From contig DATIBD010000070.1 in NCBI GenBank assembly GCA_035457705.1, positions 1 through 64,000 of the forward strand: a stretch of 64,000 bases of DNA, read 5' to 3'. The notes beneath the pieces are model-generated. The model was not told the DNA's origin. It searched no databases and saw nothing but the letters and a program-made list of their open reading frames with translations. The stretch comes from DASPGQ01 sp035457705 (GTDB taxonomy: Bacteria; Acidobacteriota; Vicinamibacteria; Marinacidobacterales; SMYC01). Made by a program: the position numbers and the translations under genes. Below, piece by piece: positions 27,018-35,747 of this stretch (its first letter is position 1; every line of letters starts with the position of its first letter).

Positions 27018-27145
27018 CAGGGCGATGAAAAACACAGCCCACCCTGCGCGAGCGGAGCGAGCCCGGCGCGCCTGTCGCGCCGCAAGCAGCCCGAGCCGTG
27101 GCGGCCGGGCGATCGCAGGTCCCGCCACGGCACTGAGCAGGCTAG
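27014..27145 (+). repeat. Three-hairpin intergenic repeat, copy 1
   Basis: A unit flanked on both sides by CTAG (27014-27017 and 27142-27145). Hairpin 1 is GCAGGG (27017-27022) with CCCTGC (27042-27047). Hairpin 2 is CGGCGCG (27064-27070) with CGCGCCG (27076-27082). Hairpin 3 is a perfect 10-bp stem GCCGTGGCGG (27095-27104) with CCGCCACGGC (27122-27131). The left CTAG includes the stop codon of the UbiD gene. The right end abuts the start of the HEAT-cyclophilin gene by one base. This orientation is taken as forward. Confidence 0.85.
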
Positions 27146-27146
27146 A

Positions 27147-28964
27147 GTGGATGTTCCCTTTCGGGTTGCCTCAGTGATCGAAGCGGTATTGGCGCTGTTC
27201 GTCCAGTGGCCGCTCGACCTTAAGCTTCTCGCGATCGAAGACGCCCGCGCCGATGAGACCCCACTCGTCGAGGCACTGGGGAAGCATCCCGTCCAGGCCA
27301 TTCGTGCCTTGGGGCGTTTCGAAAGGGCGGAGCTCTCGAGACACGTAGTGCCCTTCCTCGGCTCCTCGGAGCCCGACCTTCGGATCGAGGCGGCCAACGC
27401 ACTCGCTCAGATGAAAACGACCGACTCGCTAGGCCCCTATCTCGAGCGTGAAAGAGATCCCCGTGTGCGCTCCGCCCTCTACGAGGCCATCGGACGGCTC
27501 GAAGAAGCTCGAGAAGAAGTCTTTCTCCCGGGATTGGAGGAAGACGAGCCCATACGATTCGGTGCCGCCAAAGGCCTCGAGAGCGCCCTGCGGCGCCACG
27601 ACCGAAAGCCCTCGCCGGTCACCGTGGCGAGCCTCGCGCGGGTCGTGCGAGACGCCGACTCGGAGATGCGCCGGCTCGCTCTCACGTCGCTGTTACGAGC
27701 CGAATCGATCCCCCAGGATGTTCTCGAGCTCGCTTTCGCGGATCCGGATCCCCAGGTCAGGAGGCTTGCGGTGATGGGACTCGGCGAGGCGCGCGAGGAT
27801 TCGTCTTACCTCGTTCGTTACGAGGGTCTTCGCGTCGCATTCGATTGCGCTCTCGCCGAACGCTCGCTCTCCGACGAGAGCGAGCACGTCGTCTTGCTCG
27901 CCATCGATCGGCTTGCCGAGGGCTGCAACCCGGCACCGCTCGAGCCGTTGGTGCGTGAGTCGTCGGATTGGCGCAAGGCTTCGCACGCGCTCGTTTCGCT
28001 CGCCAAGCTCCGGCCGGACCTCGCCCGAGGGGAGCTGCCTCGTTTCGTCACGCATCCCGTGTGGCAGGCCCGGGTGTACGCGGCGCGAGCGGCCAAGCAC
28101 CTCGAGGCCGAAGACACCCTCGAATCGTTGCGGGCCGATCCACACCCCAACGTCGTCGCCGAAGCACTCGTGACCCCCGAGGACGCGGTGGCGGCGCTTG
28201 GCTCCGACGACTACGGATTGCTCGTGACGGCGCTCGGGGTTCTCGAAGGGTGGAAGAGCGACGGAGCCACCACAACCGTCCTCCTCGAGACGCTAGAGCG
28301 GCTGTCATCGCAAAGACGGCATACTTCTCGCGACCCGCGACGTTTGTTGCTCGAGCGTCTGCGCGGTTCTCCCGCGCCGAGAGACGAGCTCCGCTACCTC
28401 ATTTCCGATTTCGACCCCGCAATCGCCAGCCTCGCGGCCGATCTGCTCGGAGAGAGACCTCAGACGACGCGCTTCGCGCCGAGCCCTCTTCCCGAAGAAG
28501 AGTACCTGCTCGGACTGCGTGCGGCGCGGGCGCGCATCGAAATGAAGGAGGCAGGGACTTTCGTCGTCGAGCTCCTTCCCGAAGCCGCGCCTCTGACGGT
28601 TGCCCAGTTCGCCCGGCTAGCCGAATCGGGATACTACGACGGGTTGACGTTCCACCGAATCGTGCCGAACTTTGTTCTGCAGGGTGGGAGTCCGGGCGCC
28701 AACGAATACGTGGGGCGGCCGGAGTACATCCGTGACGAGGTATCGACGTTGTCACACGAGCGCGGGACCCTCGGCATCTCGACGCGGGGCCGCGACACCG
28801 GAGACAGTCAAATCTTCATCAACCTCGTAGACAACTTCCGACTCGACCACAACTACACCGTTTTCGCCAGGGTCGTGGAAGGCATGGAGAACGTCGATCG
28901 AATTCTCGAGGGAGACGTGATGGAGCGGGTGGTACTCCTGCGTCGATCCGATCTCCGCCTCTAG
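27147..28964 (+). CDS. HEAT-repeat protein with C-terminal cyclophilin-type peptidyl-prolyl isomerase
   Basis: A 605-residue protein. Residues about 25-450 are HEAT-like alpha-helical repeats (for example DLRIEAANALAQMKTTDS, DPRVRSALYEAIGRLEE and DSEMRRLALTSLLRAES). The last 150 residues are a cyclophilin domain: ARIEMKEAGTFVVELLPEAA, GYYDGLTFHRIVPNFVLQGG and SQIFINLVDN, with the catalytic Arg in FHRIVPNFVLQGG. The enzyme likely accelerates proline isomerisation with the helical scaffold as docking surface. The start is uncertain: the GTG at 27147 has no Shine-Dalgarno and touches the repeat, and another GTG lies at 27174, so the 5' end may have been altered by the repeat. The stop TAG lies in a CTAG that starts repeat copy 2. 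Confidence 0.85.
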   Translation: MDVPFRVASVIEAVLALFVQWPLDLKLLAIEDARADETPLVEALGKHPVQAIRALGRFERAELSRHVVPFLGSSEPDLRIEAANALAQMKTTDSLGPYLERERDPRVRSALYEAIGRLEEAREEVFLPGLEEDEPIRFGAAKGLESALRRHDRKPSPVTVASLARVVRDADSEMRRLALTSLLRAESIPQDVLELAFADPDPQVRRLAVMGLGEAREDSSYLVRYEGLRVAFDCALAERSLSDESEHVVLLAIDRLAEGCNPAPLEPLVRESSDWRKASHALVSLAKLRPDLARGELPRFVTHPVWQARVYAARAAKHLEAEDTLESLRADPHPNVVAEALVTPEDAVAALGSDDYGLLVTALGVLEGWKSDGATTTVLLETLERLSSQRRHTSRDPRRLLLERLRGSPAPRDELRYLISDFDPAIASLAADLLGERPQTTRFAPSPLPEEEYLLGLRAARARIEMKEAGTFVVELLPEAAPLTVAQFARLAESGYYDGLTFHRIVPNFVLQGGSPGANEYVGRPEYIRDEVSTLSHERGTLGISTRGRDTGDSQIFINLVDNFRLDHNYTVFARVVEGMENVDRILEGDVMERVVLLRRSDLRL

Positions 28965-29022
28965 AGTACTCAATGCCGTGGCGGGACGCGTAATCGATCG
29001 GGCCGCCTCCGCCGGCGGTGAG
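28961..29022 (-). repeat. Three-hairpin intergenic repeat, copy 2 (degenerate, reverse)
   Basis: Only the hairpin-3 end survives, in reverse orientation: GCCGTGGCGG at 28975-28984, then the conserved loop with GTAATCGATCGGG, then a damaged right arm (CCGCC, 29003-29007). The outer end begins with CTAG (28961-28964), which also supplies the TAG stop of the HEAT-cyclophilin gene. Confidence 0.65.
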
Positions 29023-29034
29023 GTTTCCCGGGAG

Positions 29035-29904
29035 CTAAGCCGCTCGCATCCAGTCGAGCCCTTTTCGCATCTCGTGCGCCATCTGGTCCCGAGGGAAGTG
29101 GCACCTGCGACCGTGGCCCGGCAGGATCCATTCGAACTCGTACGCCGTCAACCGCTCGGCCGAGCGAACCAGCGTGGACCAGTCGTACCAGCAAACGCTC
29201 CGGAAGGCGTAGATGTGGCGGCGCGAAGGACTCCAGGCGATGTGATCTCCCGTGAACAGGAAGCGGTTCGCGTAGAGGAGGCAGGCGGAGCCCCTGGTGT
29301 GCCCCGGAGTGGGCACGATGAGGACGTCATCGTCCAATCGCACGGCCTCGTCTCCTTCGATGAGCCGCTCGACGTCCCGAGTGCCCGGGCCGATGTCCGC
29401 CTGGTGAAGCACCCGAACGCAGCCGAAATGCGCGTTGAATCGAGCATGATCGGCGACATCGTCCCGGTGGGTCAGAAACATCATCGCGATTCCGCCGAGC
29501 GACTCGATCTTTCGGACGAGAGGTCGGGTGAATCGAGGCGAGTCCACCAGGATATTACCGGACTCGCGGACCACGAGATAGCTGGTCGCGCCGTAGCTCG
29601 ACTCGCTATGGAATCCACAGTGATAGACGTTGTCCTCGATCCGATCGGGAAGAGCGTCGATTGCCGCCGAAAGATCGTGCCTGTCCTCCGTTCCGATAGA
29701 GGCTGTTGGGCACGACACCAGCGCCATTTCCGCCCGGAGCCTCGCCTCCCGGGTCTCGGGCTGTGACCGCACGCTCGCCTGGTCTTCTCGTTGACGGAAC
29801 GTCTCCGGCGCCATCCACCGGCAGGTATCGCAATCGATGCAGCTGGAATCCACGAAAAAATCGCCCGGCGCGTTATGCACGAGACGCCGATCGAGCCGAG
29901 CCAT
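29035..29904 (-). CDS. Ferredoxin-metallo-beta-lactamase fusion hydrolase
   Basis: A 289-residue protein. The N-terminal 75 residues form a one-cluster ferredoxin-like segment with VDSSCIDCDTCRWMAP and a distant Cys in ALVSCPTASIG. This is followed by a metallo-beta-lactamase domain: GATSYLVVRESGNILVDSP, then FLTHRDDVADHARFN in place of the usual THxHxDH, IVPTPGHTRGSACLLY, LFTGDHIAWSP and ILPGHGRRCHF. The spread His/Asp motif THRDDVADH is, to my knowledge, conserved in a ferredoxin-MBL family found in bacteria, cyanobacteria and plants, so it is probably functional. The substrate is unknown. The 3' end is close to repeat copy 2 and the upstream region faces YggT. Confidence 0.75.
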   Translation of the reverse strand: MARLDRRLVHNAPGDFFVDSSCIDCDTCRWMAPETFRQREDQASVRSQPETREARLRAEMALVSCPTASIGTEDRHDLSAAIDALPDRIEDNVYHCGFHSESSYGATSYLVVRESGNILVDSPRFTRPLVRKIESLGGIAMMFLTHRDDVADHARFNAHFGCVRVLHQADIGPGTRDVERLIEGDEAVRLDDDVLIVPTPGHTRGSACLLYANRFLFTGDHIAWSPSRRHIYAFRSVCWYDWSTLVRSAERLTAYEFEWILPGHGRRCHFPRDQMAHEMRKGLDWMRAA

Positions 29905-29937
29905 GCACCGAGTATAGCAACGGCCCGGAGCCGCCAG

Positions 29938-30171
29938 TTACATGATCCCGCGCACGATTCTCAGCAGGATGAGCAGAATCAGGGGCGAGAAGTCGAGCCC
30001 CGCAACCGGTGGAAGTATCCGTCTGATGGGCGCGAGGAGCGGCTCTGTCAGCATCCGCGTGTAGCGGACGATGGGGTTGTACGGTGGAAGTTGGAGCCAG
30101 CTGATGATGACGGCCACGAAAACGACTACGGTGTACAGGTCGATGAGCTGACCGAGGACATTACCGTTCAC
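29938..30171 (-). CDS. YggT family membrane protein
   Basis: A 77-residue protein with two hydrophobic helices separated by the YggT signature: LYTVVVFVAVIISWLQLPPY, PIVRYTRMLTEPLLAPIRRI and DFSPLILLILLRIVRGIM. YggT proteins are small membrane proteins linked to cell-division or osmotic functions in several bacteria and chloroplasts. It starts 33 bases upstream of the ferredoxin-MBL gene on the same strand and may be cotranscribed. Confidence 0.9.
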   Translation of the reverse strand: MNGNVLGQLIDLYTVVVFVAVIISWLQLPPYNPIVRYTRMLTEPLLAPIRRILPPVAGLDFSPLILLILLRIVRGIM

Positions 30172-30258
30172 GCCGGCGATGGTACCACGAGGCGGAGTCT
30201 TCGCCGCGCGTGGACAGGCGATTGCCTACGAGAATTGGCGTTACAATGAGACGATCCG

Positions 30259-30945
30259 ATGAAAAACACGAGCTCCCGTTGGCCGTGGGTCGTCGCCCTG
30301 CTCGGGTTGGCCGCAATGGCCCTGGCAGCGTTCTTCTTTCGTGAGACCCGAGCCCTTCCCGGTGATTTGATCGACTCGGGGCGCTCGATCGCCGAGGCAT
30401 TCCGCACCGGCACGGTCACGACGCAGTTCGTCAGCTATGCGACCGAGGTCAGCGGAAGCCAGCGCCTTCAGTTCGCGACACTGGACGAAATGGAAGTCTT
30501 CGAGCGCACCGACAGCACTACGGTGCTGTGGGGCCAGCTGGCGCTGCCGGACGTCGTCGTGCGTGCCGAGGCCCCGGTCACCTATACGTACTACCTCGAT
30601 CTCGAGGGGCGGTGGGAATTCACCATCCGAGATCGAGTCGTGCTGGTTCAGGCTCCTCCCATTCGATCCAATACCCCGGCCATCGACGTTTCTCGCATCA
30701 GCTACGAGGTGGAGACACGAAGCTTCCTGCGGAACGAGACGGCCGCCCTGGAGAATCTCCGCCGCGGGCTGACCGACCTGGCGAAGAGACGCTCCGCGGA
30801 GAACATCCCGCTCGTTCGGGAGCTAGGACGCAAGAAGACCGAGGAGTTCGTGCGGACCTGGCTCCTGTCATCCTACGAAGACGCAGCCCAGTACCACGTC
30901 GACGTGGTGTTCGCCGACGAGTCCAAGCCGGCCGTCGTGCGGTGA
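30259..30945 (+). CDS. Membrane-anchored protein, DUF4230-like
   Basis: A 228-residue protein with one N-terminal membrane helix (WPWVVALLGLAAMALAAFFF) and an extracytoplasmic domain. The domain has alternating strands (LQFATLDEMEVFERTD, VVVRAEAPVTYTYYLDLEG, VVLVQAPPIRSNTPAID) and then a helical stretch (ALENLRRGLTDLAKRRSAEN). This layout resembles DUF4230 proteins, but the match is by eye only. A -10-like TACAAT (30242-30247) sits 11 bases before the ATG. Repeat copy 3 begins 11 bases after its stop. Confidence 0.5.
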   Translation: MKNTSSRWPWVVALLGLAAMALAAFFFRETRALPGDLIDSGRSIAEAFRTGTVTTQFVSYATEVSGSQRLQFATLDEMEVFERTDSTTVLWGQLALPDVVVRAEAPVTYTYYLDLEGRWEFTIRDRVVLVQAPPIRSNTPAIDVSRISYEVETRSFLRNETAALENLRRGLTDLAKRRSAENIPLVRELGRKKTEEFVRTWLLSSYEDAAQYHVDVVFADESKPAVVR

Positions 30946-30956
30946 AGTCTCTCCAA

Positions 30957-31087
30957 GTGTTCAATGCCGTGGCGGGACCCGTAATCGATCGGGCCGCCAC
31001 CGCTCAGGCTGCTTACGGCGCGGCAAGCGCGCCGGACTCGCTCCGCTCGCGCAGGGTGGGCTGAGTCCCTGTCACCCTGCTCAATGC
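30957..31087 (-). repeat. Three-hairpin intergenic repeat, copy 3 (reverse)
   Basis: A complete reverse-oriented copy. Hairpin 3 is GCCGTGGCGG (30966-30975) with CCGCCACCGC (30994-31003, one mismatch). Hairpin 2 is CGGCGCG (31016-31022) with CGCGCCG (31028-31034). Hairpin 1 is GCAGGGTG (31051-31058) with CACCCTGC (31073-31080). The TGA stop of the VPS10-like gene (complement of 31081-31083) lies in its outer end. Confidence 0.8.
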
Positions 31088-34000
31088 ACCGCGCTATCAG
31101 TTGTTGCCGCCTGCTTTACCACGATCGGGGGCAGGCTCAAAGCTGCCGCAAGGCGGTTGAACTGGGATACCTCCGTCGCGACGATCTGATCGAATCGTGA
31201 ACCAATCTGCGCGAGCTCCGGCTTCAAGTCGTTGAACCGCTCATAGGCGCCCGCGGTCGGCTCGAAATCGCTCTGGAGGACGTAGCCGTAGAGCGAGGTC
31301 AGCTGGTTGTCGATTTTGGGCGGAAAGTTGATCGGGTCCTGATTGGACTTGCTCTGTACTTGGGTTATCTGTTCCTCGAGCTCGGTCAAAGCGTCCGTCA
31401 TTGCCTTGGCCGAAGCGGAGACCTCCGCGCTCTCGATCTCCGCTTTCTTGAGGCGCTCGAGCACGTCTTTGGACTGCTGCTTGACGTCGCGCACCTCGCT
31501 CAACGTATGGAACAGCGCTTCGATCTCGGCGCCAATCTCTTTGCCGAGATCGTACTGCTTCCTCAGGTCGGCAACCGTCGAGCTGATCGAAGGGTTGATG
31601 GCAACTTCGAGAGGCTGGGTCTGGCTCCAATCGCCGCGGGACAACCTCACTTGGAAAGACCCGGGAACGACTTCCATTCCGGGTGTCCCCCCCCAATGCA
31701 CGACTCCCTCGGGCATCTCGATCCTTTTTTCCCTGAGGTTCCACTCGAACCGATTGAGGCCTTTCTTCAGTGGGAGCTTGTCCGCTCCTCCGCCGCCGAA
31801 CAATTGCTCGAAAAAGCTCGTCGGTCTTTCGCGCGGCTGTTCTCCGGGCTTGCCCTCGAAGCTCTGGATGACGGCACCCGTGCCGTCCAGAATCTCGAGC
31901 TTCATGGATTCCTCGGACTCGGCAGCCAGGTAATAGTTGATTGTGGCGTTGGTGCCCATCCCGCCACGAAAGGCCGTTCGCGGCGCATACAGCCATGCCT
32001 GCGAAGCCTTCACTTCGTCCGTCATTTGATGCAACGGAGTGAGGTCGTCCAGCACCCAGAACGAACGCCCCTGCGTCGCAACCACCAGGTCTTTGCGATG
32101 CACCCGCAGATCGGTTATGGGAGTGACGGGTAGATTCATCTGGAATCGCTGCCAGTGCGCCCCGTCATCGAAGGAAATGAACATCCCGAACTCCGTTCCA
32201 GCATAGAGCAGGCCCCTGCGGTCCGGGTCCTCCCGGATCGCGCGAGTGAAGTTCGTCTTCGGGACGCCGTTCATGCCGTCCGTCAAAAGATCCCAGCTCT
32301 CCCCGTAGTCGTTCGTCCTGAAGATGTAAGGCCGGAAGTCGTTCTCGCGATAACGGTAGACGGCGATGAACGCCCGGCCGGCGTCGTGAGCGGAGAGCTC
32401 GATCACGTTGACCGTGCCACCCTCGGGCATAGCCTGGGGCGTAATTTCCTTCCAGCTCGCGCCCCGATCGCGGGACAAGTGCACGCGGCCGTCGTCAGAG
32501 CCCGCCCAGAGAACACCCGGCGTATGCGGCGACTCCTCGAGAGCGAACACCGTGTTGTACACCTCGACCCCGGTGCTGTCGTGCGTGATCGGCCCGCCCG
32601 CGTAGTCCTGATGCTCGGCATTGTCGGTGGTCAGATCCGGGCTGATGACGGTCCAGCTCTGACCGTGGTCTCGCGACATGTGTACGACCTGGGAGGCGTG
32701 ATAGAGGATGTCGGGATCGTGCGGTGAAAGCCGGATCGGCGCGTTCCACTGGAAGCGATACTTCAGGTCACGAGCTGCCTGACCGAGCTGCAGCTGCGGA
32801 TAGTGCAGGATCTGGCGCGTCTCTCCCGTCTTCCGATTCACCCGCGTGATGCTCCCTCCATAGCAGCCGGCATAGATGATGTCGGGATCGCGGGGATCGA
32901 CGGCGATGTGGCCACTTTCGCAGCCACCGACCGAGTACCAGTCGGGAACCACTTCTCGGAATCCCGAGCCCCCACGGTTGGGCACCGAGATCGTGCTGTT
33001 GTCTTGCTGCGAGCCGTACAGGCGATAAGGCCACTGCTCGTCCACGTAGACGCGATAGATCTCGGACGTCGGTTGATTGTATTGCTGGGACCAGGTTTCC
33101 CCTCCGTCGAACGACACGTTCGCGCCGCCATCGTTGGAATTGATCATGTTGAGAGGGTTCTCAGGATTGATCCACAGATCGTGGTTGTCGCCGTGCGGCA
33201 CCTGAATTCTCTGGCCGAACGTCTTGCCGCCGTCGATGGACTTATAGAACCCGGTGTTGAGTGCGTAAACGGTGTTCTCGTCCTTCGGGTCGGCGAAGAT
33301 ATGGATGTAGTACCAGGGCCGCTGCCTGAGATTCGCCTCACCGTTGATGCGCGACCAGCTGTCACCGCCGTCGTCGGAGCGGTAGACCCCGCCCTTGTCC
33401 CCTTCGGCCTCCAGCAGCACCCATACGCGGTTCCCGTTCGCGGGAGATACGCTGACGCTCGTCTTGCCGATGAGCCCTTCGGGAAGGCCGCCCTCGAGCT
33501 TCTTCCAGGTGTCCCCCGCGTCCGTGCTCCGGTAGATGCCGCCGTCCTCGCTGCCCGAGATCAACGTCCAGGGCTTCCGTTCCGCGCGCCACGCTCCGGC
33601 AAAGAGGATCCGCGGGTTCGAAGAGCTCATCGCAAGATCGACCACACCCGTTCGATCGCCGATGAAGAGCACCTTCTCCCAATTCGCCCCGCCATCGGTC
33701 GAGCGAAAGACGCCTCGTTCCTCGTTGGGGCCGAAGATGTGCCCGAGCGCGGCGACGTAGACGCGATCGGGGTCGGTCGGATGGACACGAATCTTTCCGA
33801 TCTGACCCGCATCCTCGAGACCGATGTGTTTCCAGGTCTTGCCAGCATCGGTCGACTTGTAGACGCCATCCCCGACGGAGATGTTCCCGCGGGGGCAGGC
33901 GGAGCCCGTTCCGACGTAGATGACGTTGGGATCCGACGGCGCCACGGCGATAGCGCCGATCGAGCCAACCCCGAGAAAGCCGTCGGTGACGTTTTTCCAG

Positions 34001-34272
34001 GTGTTGCCCGCATCCGAAGTCTTGAACACTCCTCCGCCGGTGCCGCCGAAGTAGTACACGAGCGGTTGGCCAGCTACACCGGTCACCGCCGTCGATCGGC
34101 CGCCCCGCAAGAACTCCACCCCTCGATACTTCATCGACTCGAACAAACCGGGATCGACGGTTACGTTGGCTTCGTCGACCTCGTAATCGCGGTAGCTTCC
34201 CTGAGCGAGAACGAACCCCGCGGACGAGAGCGCGATCGAAACCGAAACCGAAATCGGAACGATTAGCTTCAT
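31081..34272 (-). CDS. Secreted VPS10/sortilin-type BNR repeat protein
   Basis: A 1,063-residue protein with a signal peptide (MKLIVPISVSVSIALSSAGF). It carries many BNR/Asp-box turns in two propellers, for example SDAGNTWKNV, STDAGKTWKH, STDGGANWEKV, SDDGGDSWSRI and NDYGESWDLL, the layout of prokaryotic VPS10-domain 'glycosyl hydrolase' proteins. There is no obvious glycosidase catalytic set. The C-terminal 230 residues contain a beta domain (KLPLKKGLNRFEWNLREKRI) and a coiled-coil-like helix (ALFHTLSEVRDVKQQSKDVL). Such proteins are very common in Acidobacteria and Bacteroidetes secretomes; the role is unknown. The last residues and stop touch repeat copy 3. It is the fourth gene after efp, epmA and the SixA-like gene. 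Confidence 0.85.
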   Translation of the reverse strand: MKLIVPISVSVSIALSSAGFVLAQGSYRDYEVDEANVTVDPGLFESMKYRGVEFLRGGRSTAVTGVAGQPLVYYFGGTGGGVFKTSDAGNTWKNVTDGFLGVGSIGAIAVAPSDPNVIYVGTGSACPRGNISVGDGVYKSTDAGKTWKHIGLEDAGQIGKIRVHPTDPDRVYVAALGHIFGPNEERGVFRSTDGGANWEKVLFIGDRTGVVDLAMSSSNPRILFAGAWRAERKPWTLISGSEDGGIYRSTDAGDTWKKLEGGLPEGLIGKTSVSVSPANGNRVWVLLEAEGDKGGVYRSDDGGDSWSRINGEANLRQRPWYYIHIFADPKDENTVYALNTGFYKSIDGGKTFGQRIQVPHGDNHDLWINPENPLNMINSNDGGANVSFDGGETWSQQYNQPTSEIYRVYVDEQWPYRLYGSQQDNSTISVPNRGGSGFREVVPDWYSVGGCESGHIAVDPRDPDIIYAGCYGGSITRVNRKTGETRQILHYPQLQLGQAARDLKYRFQWNAPIRLSPHDPDILYHASQVVHMSRDHGQSWTVISPDLTTDNAEHQDYAGGPITHDSTGVEVYNTVFALEESPHTPGVLWAGSDDGRVHLSRDRGASWKEITPQAMPEGGTVNVIELSAHDAGRAFIAVYRYRENDFRPYIFRTNDYGESWDLLTDGMNGVPKTNFTRAIREDPDRRGLLYAGTEFGMFISFDDGAHWQRFQMNLPVTPITDLRVHRKDLVVATQGRSFWVLDDLTPLHQMTDEVKASQAWLYAPRTAFRGGMGTNATINYYLAAESEESMKLEILDGTGAVIQSFEGKPGEQPRERPTSFFEQLFGGGGADKLPLKKGLNRFEWNLREKRIEMPEGVVHWGGTPGMEVVPGSFQVRLSRGDWSQTQPLEVAINPSISSTVADLRKQYDLGKEIGAEIEALFHTLSEVRDVKQQSKDVLERLKKAEIESAEVSASAKAMTDALTELEEQITQVQSKSNQDPINFPPKIDNQLTSLYGYVLQSDFEPTAGAYERFNDLKPELAQIGSRFDQIVATEVSQFNRLAAALSLPPIVVKQAATTDSAVH

Positions 34273-34311
34273 GGCGACACTCCAATCGATATCGTGCGTG
34301 CGATCGTAGTG

Positions 34312-34806
34312 CTAAGAGCTCGGGTGAGGCAAACGGAGAACCTTCGTCGCGGAGGCCTTCCCCTCGGATAACACGACCACGTAGAGACGGTCGTACTCGT
34401 CGTCAGCAATGGGAGGACCGGGCTCCCCGTCGAGAAGCTCCACGAGCTGAGGCGTCGTGTTACTGTGTCCCACGATCAGCGCCGTTCGGGGCGAAGCCTC
34501 CAGGCGCGCGACCAGCTCTTCGAGCCCGTCGTAGATCTCGATTTCCACTCCGATCTCCTCCGCCACCGGACGGGCGGTCTCGCGGGTGCGGATGAAGTCG
34601 GTGCTGTAAACGGCTTCGATTCCAGCGTCTCTCAAAAGCGCGGCCAGCCCGTGGGCCCGCTCGCGCCCCGCCTCGGTTAGATCGGGGTCCCGGCTGTCGT
34701 CCACTTTTTCCGCATGTCTGACGAGAAAGACGACGGAATCAGCCCCGGGCGAGCATCCGAGTAACAGGCAGATGAGCGAAGCACCGAGGCGAAGCAGCAT
34801 GTTCAC
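34312..34806 (-). CDS. SixA-like histidine phosphatase, lipoprotein
   Basis: A 164-residue protein of the histidine phosphatase superfamily. A lipoprotein signal with lipobox LLLGC (SLICLLLGCSPG) precedes the catalytic RHAEKVDDSRDPDLTEAG motif (phospho-acceptor His in RHAEK). YSTDFIRTRETA carries the second Arg and LIVGHSNTTP the second His. The GTG at 34806 overlaps the epmA stop as GTGA; an ATG six bases later is an alternative start. The substrate is unknown. Confidence 0.8.
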   Translation of the reverse strand: MNMLLRLGASLICLLLGCSPGADSVVFLVRHAEKVDDSRDPDLTEAGRERAHGLAALLRDAGIEAVYSTDFIRTRETARPVAEEIGVEIEIYDGLEELVARLEASPRTALIVGHSNTTPQLVELLDGEPGPPIADDEYDRLYVVVLSEGKASATKVLRLPHPSS

Positions 34807-35747
34807 ACCTCTCTGAAACTGACGACGTCACCGATGGCAGCGGCGCTCGCGGCGATCATGACCAGGCGATCGAAGCCGAGCGCGACGCCCGAGCATTCGG
34901 GAAGGCCTGCCTCCATCGCCTGGAGAAGGAGGTCGTCGATCGGGGGCAGGTGGCGGCCGAGTTGCCCTCGACGCTTGCGATCGGCTACGAATCGATGTCG
35001 CTGCTCGATGGCGTCGGTCAGCTCCCCGTAACCGTTCGCGAGCTCCAGACCACGGAAATACAGCTCGAAGCGGTCGGCAACCCTTTGCCTGCCGTCGCGG
35101 AGGCGTGCGTTCGCCGCGAGCTCGACGGGGTAGTCGAAGATGAGTAAGGGGACCTCGCGTCCCATCTTGGGCTCGATCGCCTGGGCCATCAAGAGATCGA
35201 GCCAGTCGGCTCGATCGAGCCCGGACGCGGTAATGGGAGGAAGACCGAGATCCCGGTAGGTTCTCCCGAGAACCTCCGCCGAGGCACCATGGGGATCGAC
35301 GCCCAGGTGTCGCGCGAAGACCGCCGCATAGGATTCACGCTCCGCGGGCCGGCATCCCAGCACGTGCTCGAGAAAATCGGAGACTTCGTCCATGAGTCGG
35401 TGGGTGTCGAGACCCGGCCGGTACCATTCCACCAGGGTGAACTCTCGATGGTGCCTCGACCCGGATTCGCCGCTTCGAAAGGCCTTGCCGATTTGATAGA
35501 TGGGTCCGGAGCCCGCGGCGAGCAGGCGCTTCATCGCGTGCTCCGGGGACGTCTGCAGGTAGAACGTCTCGCCCTCGATTTGAGCACACAGACTTTCGAC
35601 GTGCGGCTCGAGGGTCGTGACACGCCCGAGAAGCGGGGTTTCGACCTCGAGGATGCCTCGGTCAGCGAAGAAATCGCGAATCCGAGTCAGGAGACGCGCT
35701 CGCAGTCGAAGAGCGGCTAGGCAAGCCTCGGGCCTCCAGTTGCTCAC
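34803..35747 (-). CDS. epmA: Elongation factor P lysine aminoacylase EpmA (PoxA/GenX)
   Basis: A 314-residue class II lysyl-tRNA synthetase paralogue without the N-terminal OB anticodon-binding domain, which is the hallmark of EpmA. It carries class II motifs: motif 1 around FFADRGILEVETPLL, motif 2 QIGKAFRSGESGSRHHREFT and motif 3 SGVALGFDRLVMI. EpmA attaches (R)-beta-lysine to EF-P. It lies directly after efp with a 4-base GTGA overlap, which strongly supports the assignment. The aminomutase EpmB is not in the window. Confidence 0.93.
   Translation of the reverse strand: MSNWRPEACLAALRLRARLLTRIRDFFADRGILEVETPLLGRVTTLEPHVESLCAQIEGETFYLQTSPEHAMKRLLAAGSGPIYQIGKAFRSGESGSRHHREFTLVEWYRPGLDTHRLMDEVSDFLEHVLGCRPAERESYAAVFARHLGVDPHGASAEVLGRTYRDLGLPPITASGLDRADWLDLLMAQAIEPKMGREVPLLIFDYPVELAANARLRDGRQRVADRFELYFRGLELANGYGELTDAIEQRHRFVADRKRRGQLGRHLPPIDDLLLQAMEAGLPECSGVALGFDRLVMIAASAAAIGDVVSFREV

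Noticed and set aside
32803..34266. A 487-codon plus-strand open frame
   Set aside because: It is the antisense shadow of the VPS10-like gene and has no recognisable domains.
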